Source: Ramlibacter sp. (GTDB lineage Bacteria > Pseudomonadota > Gammaproteobacteria > Burkholderiales > Burkholderiaceae_C). Taken from it: a stretch of DNA of 64,000 bases. A model generated the notes under the pieces. The model did no database searches and was not told the DNA's origin. It worked only from the letters and a program-made list of their open reading frames with translations. Position numbers and translations under genes: made by a program. The stretch is taken from positions 1-64,000 of the forward strand of contig JAUYOG010000024.1 of the NCBI GenBank assembly GCA_030695945.1, written 5' to 3'. Shown here piece after piece: positions 59,229-64,000 of the stretch. Position 1 is the first letter of the stretch, and each line of letters begins with the position of its first letter.

Positions 59229-60650
59229 TCAGTGACCCGCTTCTGCGGCGGCGCTGGGACCTGCCGAGAGCGGCATGACACCCAGACCCAGGGGTTTGCC
59301 GATGACCGTGGAGGAGAGGCCGGCGTCTGCCAGCCAGAACTGTTGCTGCGCGTCGATGGCCGCCATGACCGTGGCGACCTGGTCACGCATGTCCGCGAGG
59401 AGCTCGAACACGCCGATCAACATGCCGTTGTAGCGCAGCACGTTCTCCTCGGAGATGGTCTGCCGCAGCGGCACCACTTCTTCGCGATAGTGCCTGGCCA
59501 CGTCATACGCGGTGCGGTAGGCGGAATAGCTTTCCCTCAGCTGCGAGGAAGCGCCCCGCAGCACCGCGTCGTACCGATTGGCCGCCAGCAAGGACTGCGC
59601 GTTCATGCTGGCGCGCTGTGCTCCGCCCCAGTCGAACAGCGGCAGGCGAACTTCGAGCTCGAATCCCCGGGCCGTATGGCGATCTCCGCTGGCGTTGTCG
59701 AACACGGTGTTGCGCCGCGCCCCTGCTTCCACGTCGACCAGCGTGTTCAACAGCGACAGGCCCTGGGACTTGCCCGCGACGTCGAGCTGCTGCCGTGCGA
59801 GCTGCACGTCGAGCCGCTGCTGCAGCGCGGTGCTGCTGACCTCGGCCGCCGCCTTGGGCTGCTGTGGCAGATCCGGCAGGCGCGCAGGCAGCTTCAGTTC
59901 GGGCGCCTGTTCCGGCGTGAGCCCCAGCTGCCGCACCAGTTCCTCGCGCGTAGCCGTCACGGCATGGGTGGCTGATGCCCGCTGAGCGGCAGCATCGGCA
60001 TAGAAGGCCTGCTGGCGGGCGCGCTGCAACTTGGTGAAGTTGCCCACCTGTTGCATTCGTTTTGCGAGCTCCGCGCTGGCTTCGGCGCTGCGGTACACCT
60101 GCTCGGCATACCCGAGCGTCTGTTGGGCGGCCACCGCGCGCACCCATGCCTGCCGGATCTGACTCACCTGGTCCACTACGTTGATGGCCAGCTGCGTACG
60201 CGCCTGCGCCACTTCGCTGCGCGAGATGATCTGGCGCTGCGGCAGCGTGATCAGATCCATCAAGCCGAAGGAAAGCAGTCGGCCGATTTCCAGCTCACTG
60301 CCGGCACGAATCCGTTCGAAGGCGAAGATGGGGTTGGCAATGCGGCCGTACTGGGCCGCGGTCGCGATGTCGGACCAGCTCTGGGCGATGAGCGCCTGCA
60401 GTGCAGGGCTGTTCGCCAGCGCCAGTTGGACGGCATCGTCGATGGAAAGCGGCTTGGCCAGGAGTTCGGCCGATAGCCTCTCGCGCTCCTGGCGCTGCTG
60501 CTCGGTGCGGCTCAGCTCGAGCTTGCCGCCGGTGAAGCCTGGCACCGCCTCGTTGGTGCCTAGCACCGCCTCGTCGATGCTGACGGAGGCGCAGCCCGCC
60601 AACAGAACCACGGACCCGGCGAGGGCGACCATTCGCAAATGTCTTTGCAT
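59229..60650 (-). CDS. TolC-like outer-membrane efflux lipoprotein
   Basis: A 473-residue protein with a lipoprotein signal (VVLLAGC, Cys20) and two repeats of the outer-membrane-factor type: PLSIDDAVQLALANSPALQALIAQ and later LQQRLDVQLARQQLDVAGKSQG, with long coiled-coil helices. It would form the outer-membrane channel of a tripartite pump. No inner-membrane pump or adaptor gene is in the window. In related clusters such proteins accompany the MCO and cupredoxin, so it may serve copper export with a distant pump. Confidence 0.82.
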   Translation of the reverse strand: MQRHLRMVALAGSVVLLAGCASVSIDEAVLGTNEAVPGFTGGKLELSRTEQQRQERERLSAELLAKPLSIDDAVQLALANSPALQALIAQSWSDIATAAQYGRIANPIFAFERIRAGSELEIGRLLSFGLMDLITLPQRQIISRSEVAQARTQLAINVVDQVSQIRQAWVRAVAAQQTLGYAEQVYRSAEASAELAKRMQQVGNFTKLQRARQQAFYADAAAQRASATHAVTATREELVRQLGLTPEQAPELKLPARLPDLPQQPKAAAEVSSTALQQRLDVQLARQQLDVAGKSQGLSLLNTLVDVEAGARRNTVFDNASGDRHTARGFELEVRLPLFDWGGAQRASMNAQSLLAANRYDAVLRGASSQLRESYSAYRTAYDVARHYREEVVPLRQTISEENVLRYNGMLIGVFELLADMRDQVATVMAAIDAQQQFWLADAGLSSTVIGKPLGLGVMPLSAGPSAAAEAGH

Positions 60651-60660
60651 CTGCGGCCCC

Positions 60661-60954
60661 TTACTGTTGGCCGTGACCGGCATGCTGCCTGGGCGGGGCA
60701 GCCGGGGGACGAGCCTCCTTCGCGTACTCGCGCCAGCCGCCGATGCGCCCGACATTGTCGTTGGCGGCCTTCCAGGAGCCCGCCTGTTCCTGCGTGAAAC
60801 GCTGATAGGCCTCGAAGGGCGACCGGTAGCCAAGATCCGCGGTACCACTGTCCGCTTGCGGATCGGCAGCTGCCGGAGCGGCCGTCTGCGCGCCAGCGGC
60901 CGCCGCAATGGCGGTAAGGGCGACGGCGAACGCCGCGCGTGCTGTCTGAAACAT
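60661..60954 (-). CDS. Small periplasmic protein of the copper cluster, function unknown
   Basis: A 97-residue protein with a signal peptide (AAFAVALTAIAAAAGAQTAA) followed by YRSPFEAYQRFTQEQAGSWKAANDNVGRIGGWREYAKEA and a Pro/His tail. AGGA precedes the ATG by six bases. It lies directly before the TolC-like gene. No enzyme motif or strong metal site is seen apart from the HAGHGQQ end; the function is not known. Confidence 0.7.
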   Translation of the reverse strand: MFQTARAAFAVALTAIAAAAGAQTAAPAAADPQADSGTADLGYRSPFEAYQRFTQEQAGSWKAANDNVGRIGGWREYAKEARPPAAPPRQHAGHGQQ

Positions 60955-60991
60955 TCCATCCTCGCGAAAAGAAAAGAAAAACTCTCGGATG

Positions 60992-61010
60992 CCCTGGCGC
61001 GAGGCCAGGG
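60992..61010. terminator. Hairpin CCCTGGC-N5-GCCAGGG, weak terminator candidate
   Basis: Seven-base arms. On the minus strand a T-rich stretch (TTTTTCTTTTCTTTTC) begins about 10 bases after it. It lies between the Cys-rich protein gene and the rest of the copper series and might partly stop transcription there. Confidence 0.35.
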
Positions 61011-61064
61011 TCTAGATCGAGACGAGCTCGAGACGCGGCTGATGCGGCCGCGTGGGAGGCGCGA

Positions 61065-61478
61065 TCAGGCGCGAGGGGGTTTGTCCGGAAGCTGGGACAG
61101 AGCGGCGTAAATCCGCAGGACGGCTTCAGGCGGCTCAGGCTGCGGAATCGGGGCCACGGCCGGCCAGCGCGGAACTTCGGCCATGGCAAGGCTGTGACAG
61201 CAGGATGCGCAGACACCGCATTTGTGGCCAGCGTCGGGAAGGCTCTTGGCGTCGCCGGTCTTGTCGAGCGCTTGCATCAGTGGCGGCGAAGCGTCCCATT
61301 GGGCACGCTGGGAATGATCCTGTTGCGGCGTGCCCCCGGGTCGATCTCCGCCATCGTGCGCCGAGGCCACGAGCGCATGGGGGCTCCCCTTGCAGAAAGC
61401 CATGGATGCCGCCGCGAACCCTTGCAGAGGGATCGCAGCCATGATCAACCAGGCAAGCATCAGGCGCAGAAGCAGCAT
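61065..61478 (-). CDS. Small membrane/secreted Cys-rich protein, function unknown
   Basis: A 137-residue protein whose N-terminus is hydrophobic (MLLLRLMLAWLIMAAIPLQGFAAA). Later it has HKCGVCASCCHSLAMAE, a CxxCxxCC metal-binding-like motif. Upstream in-frame ATGs at 61541 and 61586 give longer forms, but the signal segment would then be internal, so 61478 is preferred. It is probably the first gene of the copper series. A metal-binding role is inferred from the cysteines and neighbours. Confidence 0.55.
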   Translation of the reverse strand: MLLLRLMLAWLIMAAIPLQGFAAASMAFCKGSPHALVASAHDGGDRPGGTPQQDHSQRAQWDASPPLMQALDKTGDAKSLPDAGHKCGVCASCCHSLAMAEVPRWPAVAPIPQPEPPEAVLRIYAALSQLPDKPPRA

Positions 61479-61835
61479 GAAACCAGGGTTCTGGTGCCCC
61501 GCCAGCGACACGCGCCCAGCCCAGCCGGTACCGGGATGCATCGGCACCCGGTACTGCTCCAGCGGCGGTGTTGCTTGCAGGTTCATGACAAGGCCATGGT
61601 AAGCGTCGGATACCGAAGCTCGAATGGAACTACCCACCTGTGAACGCACAAGATGGCGTTGTGCGTCCGTCGATCGGCACGATTTGCTGCGAGGGTGCAG
61701 TTGCGTGACGGCGAGTTCGTCCAGCAGCAAGCCGCCAGGGCGAAGCGCATCGCGTTCGGTGCGGATGCGTTCCTCCTGGACATGCTTACATGGCTCGTCG
61801 CAAGAGCGCGGCTGGACGTCATCCCCGTTCGCCTG
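61479..61835. other. Stretch without a recognisable gene
   Basis: It lies between the Cys-rich protein gene and the ABC ATPase gene. A minus-strand frame reading RTERDALRPGGLLLDELAV looks gene-like but has no start, no recognised family and no intact context. It may be a remnant of a gene once downstream of the ATPase, and the copper promoter may lie here. Confidence 0.4.
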
Positions 61836-63245
61836 TCAGTGCCGGGCCAGCATGATCTGGCGATGGCTGCTGGCGCGCGCGAGCCACGGATCGTGGCTGA
61901 CCAGGAGCACCGCGCACTCGTGCTGCTGCGTGGCGCGACAGATCAGCCGCATCGTGTCCTGCTGCGTGATCAGGTCCAGGCGCGAGGTTGGCTCGTCGGC
62001 GAAGATGAAGGCGGGTTCGAGCAGCAGCAGCCGCATCAGGGAAATGCGCTGGAGTTCTCCGCCCGAAACCTCGCTCGGCAAGCGATCGAGCAGTTCGGGA
62101 CGCAGGCTCAGTTCCTGCATCAGGGGACCGATGCGCGACCCGTCGAGGCGGTGAAGTCGGACGAGATCGTCCAGAGCGTTGCGCAAGCGGCGCTGCGGCG
62201 GGAACGCGGCGAGCGGGTCCTGGTACAGCTTGCCGAATTTCCAGCGGGGCACGGGCGAACGAACCACCTCGCCACGGTCGGCGGACTTCACTCCCAGCAG
62301 GATGTTCCCCAGCGTGGTCTTGCCGCATCCGCTGTGGCCGGACACCGAGACGACTTCGCCCGGGGCGATGGAGATATCCACATCGTCGAACAGCCGCCGG
62401 GCGGCGTAGCGCTTGGACAGTCCTCGTCCCTGGATCACGGCTGCACCGTTCGGCTTCAGCGGCTGCACCAGCGGCGCCCATTTGGCGGGCATCGCGGCGA
62501 CCAGCGCCCGTGTGTACTCATGCTGCGGGTTCGAAAGCACCTGCTCCGCATCGCCCATCTCCACCACATTGCCGCGCTGGACCACCATGAGGGTGCCGCC
62601 CAGCTGGCGCGCGAGATCCAGGTCGTGCGTGATGGTCAGGAGCGCCTGGCCCCGGCCCTGCGAGGCCGCCAGCAGCTGGGCCACCTGCTCGCGGGAATCG
62701 TCGTCCAGACCCTTGGTCGGCTCGTCGGCGAGCAGCAGGCGCGCGCCACCCAGGCCGGCGGCGACCACACCGACGCGTTGCGCCATGCCGCCGGAGATCT
62801 GATGCAGATACTGGTGCGCCGCATGATCGACGCCCAGCTGCTTCAGTCCTGCGAGCGCCGCGGCCCGGGCCTTCGGCCAGGTCGCTCGGGCGACATAGTG
62901 CGCGCTCTCGGCGACTTGCGGCAGGATGCGCATTAGCGGGTTCAGCGTGCTCCAGGGCTCCTGCGGCAGCATCACCACCGTGTTGCCCCAGAGGGGCTGC
63001 GTGCGGCTGCGCTGGCCGTCGGTACGGTGGCCGGCGATCTCCACGCAGCCCGAAGTCTGCAAGGCGTCCGGCAGGATGCCGATGATGGCCTGTGCAAAGA
63101 TGGACTTGCCCGAACCGGATTCACCGATCAGGGTGAGGCGCTGCTCGGCGTGCAGTTCCAGGTCGACGCCCTCGAACAGCAATGCGCCCGTCGCTTTTAG
63201 CCGGACCCGCAGGTCCTTCACGCGAAGAAGAACTTCCTTGCTCAT
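61836..63245 (-). CDS. Nickel/peptide-type ABC transporter, fused double ATP-binding protein
   Basis: A 469-residue fusion of two short ATPase domains. Half one: Walker [14 protein letters not shown], signature ISGGMAQRVGV, Walker B LLLADEPTKGLDD. Half two: Walker A VSGHSGCGKTTLG, signature VSGGELQRISLMRLL, Walker B AFIFADEPTSRLD. Both are shorter than in the 6530 protein, and the Cys-rich peptide-type end is absent, as in NikDE- or CntDF-like transporters for metal chelates. Its ATG overlaps the permease stop by four bases. It may energise uptake of a metal-opine or nickel complex. Confidence 0.82.
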   Translation of the reverse strand: MSKEVLLRVKDLRVRLKATGALLFEGVDLELHAEQRLTLIGESGSGKSIFAQAIIGILPDALQTSGCVEIAGHRTDGQRSRTQPLWGNTVVMLPQEPWSTLNPLMRILPQVAESAHYVARATWPKARAAALAGLKQLGVDHAAHQYLHQISGGMAQRVGVVAAGLGGARLLLADEPTKGLDDDSREQVAQLLAASQGRGQALLTITHDLDLARQLGGTLMVVQRGNVVEMGDAEQVLSNPQHEYTRALVAAMPAKWAPLVQPLKPNGAAVIQGRGLSKRYAARRLFDDVDISIAPGEVVSVSGHSGCGKTTLGNILLGVKSADRGEVVRSPVPRWKFGKLYQDPLAAFPPQRRLRNALDDLVRLHRLDGSRIGPLMQELSLRPELLDRLPSEVSGGELQRISLMRLLLLEPAFIFADEPTSRLDLITQQDTMRLICRATQQHECAVLLVSHDPWLARASSHRQIMLARH

Positions 63246-64000
63246 GATTCGAACCTCCTCGCGATCGCGACGGACAGGGATTGCAACACCAGCACCGTGA
63301 CAGCGAGCAGCAGCACGGGAGCCGCGAGAAGCCAGGGAGCTTCTCCGTAGTAAGGCAAGGCCTCGGTCATCATCTGGCCCAGTTCGGCGGATGGCGGGCG
63401 GATGCCGACGTTGATGAAGCCCAGTGCAGCCAGCGCCAGCACCGCGTTGGCGACGGCATAGCTCCACAGCTTGAGCAAGCTGCCAGACAGCGGCGGCCAG
63501 ATGTGCCAGCGCAGGACATACAGGCTGTCGAAGCCCAGCATGCGCGTGGCCTGGACCTGATCGCTCATGAGCAGCCCACGCGCGGTGGGCCGGATGAAGC
63601 GGAAGAACTCGACCCACGCGGTCAGCACCAGGCCGCTGTACAGGGCCCACTTCTGTCCGGGTGCGAGGGCGCCGATCAGCAGCACCCACAGCAGTCCCGG
63701 AATGGCGGCGATCGCGTCGGCCAGCAAGTTGCAGGCACGGTCGACCCAGCCTCCCCACCAGGCGGCCAGCAGGCCCAGGGCCGCGCCGACGCACACCGCC
63801 AGCGAGGCCGAGCCCACAGCCAGGCCGAGCGAGACACGCACGGCCTCGCCGAGCCTGGCCAGCACGTCGCGACCGAGATGGTCGGTGCCCAGCCAGTGAC
63901 CGGCTCCCGGAGCGGCCAGGATGCCCGTCAGATCCTGGTTGTGCGGGTTCTGGGCCAGCCAGATGCTGGCCACCGCCCAAGCGGCGAGCGCCAGCAGGAT
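63242..64000 (-). CDS. ABC transporter permease (DppC/NikC type), 5' end outside window
   Basis: The frame is open to the right edge. It shows GHWLGTDHLGRDVLARLGEAV, hydrophobic segments, and the coupling region TRMLGFDSLYVLRWHIWPPLSGSL typical of DppC/NikC permeases. It pairs with an unseen DppB/NikB-type permease beyond the edge. An internal ATG at 63973 is not the true start, since coding sequence continues before it (ILLALAAWAVASIW). Confidence 0.82.
   Translation of the reverse strand: MLLALAAWAVASIWLAQNPHNQDLTGILAAPGAGHWLGTDHLGRDVLARLGEAVRVSLGLAVGSASLAVCVGAALGLLAAWWGGWVDRACNLLADAIAAIPGLLWVLLIGALAPGQKWALYSGLVLTAWVEFFRFIRPTARGLLMSDQVQATRMLGFDSLYVLRWHIWPPLSGSLLKLWSYAVANAVLALAALGFINVGIRPPSAELGQMMTEALPYYGEAPWLLAAPVLLLAVTVLVLQSLSVAIARRFES

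Noticed and set aside
1-64000. CRISPR arrays, tRNA or rRNA genes, phage genes
   Set aside because: No regularly spaced repeats, no rRNA-like sequence, no cloverleaf with a CCA-type end and no phage structural genes were noticed on reading both strands. A covariance-model search was not possible here.

Overview
The window is high-GC (roughly 62-66 percent by eye), gene-dense DNA from a Betaproteobacterium, most likely order Burkholderiales (Variovorax/Achromobacter/Bordetella-like). The evidence is three orphan Bug-type (tripartite tricarboxylate) substrate-binding proteins, Dpp-like ABC transporters, many D-amino-acid-oxidase-type flavoproteins, and mobile-element scars at the left end. No rRNA, tRNA, CRISPR array or replication origin was seen.

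Layout. (1) 1-2830 is a debris zone: a 5'-truncated AAA ATPase, a PIN-domain gene cut after about 30 codons, a frameshifted and 3'-truncated IS4-type transposase, an IS3-type fragment and an IclR-regulator remnant. (2) 2848-12852 (minus) is a peptide/opine-type ABC operon: HAD hydrolase, Tat-type binding protein, two permeases, fused double ATPase, N-formylglutamate-amidohydrolase-like protein, succinate-semialdehyde-type dehydrogenase and D-amino-acid dehydrogenase (dadA). (3) 13053-26026 (plus) holds an IlvD/Edd-type dehydratase, a hydroxyacid reductase, an aldehyde dehydrogenase, a flavoprotein, a three-subunit FAD/2Fe-2S amine dehydrogenase, a frameshifted racemase, a second HAD protein, an APH-type kinase, a phospholyase-like class-III aminotransferase and an Lrp regulator. 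(4) 26036-37173 is a CoA-dependent acid-degradation cluster around an IclR regulator, with three copies of the palindrome TTCCA-N5-TGGAA. (5) 37183-53328 is a series of repeated modules: orphan binding proteins paired with flavoprotein oxidoreductases, HAD proteins and small cupins, plus a LysR regulator and a dehydratase/ornithine-cyclodeaminase pair. (6) 53535-56363 is a second decay zone: HAD gene with an internal stop, truncated tartrate-dehydrogenase-like gene, internally deleted TonB receptor and truncated metal-binding ABC protein. (7) 56374-61478 (minus) is a copper-resistance cluster. (8) 61836-64000 (minus) is part of another Dpp/Nik-type ABC transporter, cut by the window edge.

How it may work together (inference): one complete permease/ATPase set (6530-10255) sits near four related Tat-dependent binding proteins, three of which have no permease of their own. 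Each lies beside one or more flavin oxidases or dehydrogenases. This looks like an amplified system for taking up and oxidatively opening many different N-substituted or D-amino acids (opine-like compounds), with different specificities served by one membrane channel. A shared sequence, AACCGCAG, upstream of four of these genes suggests common control.
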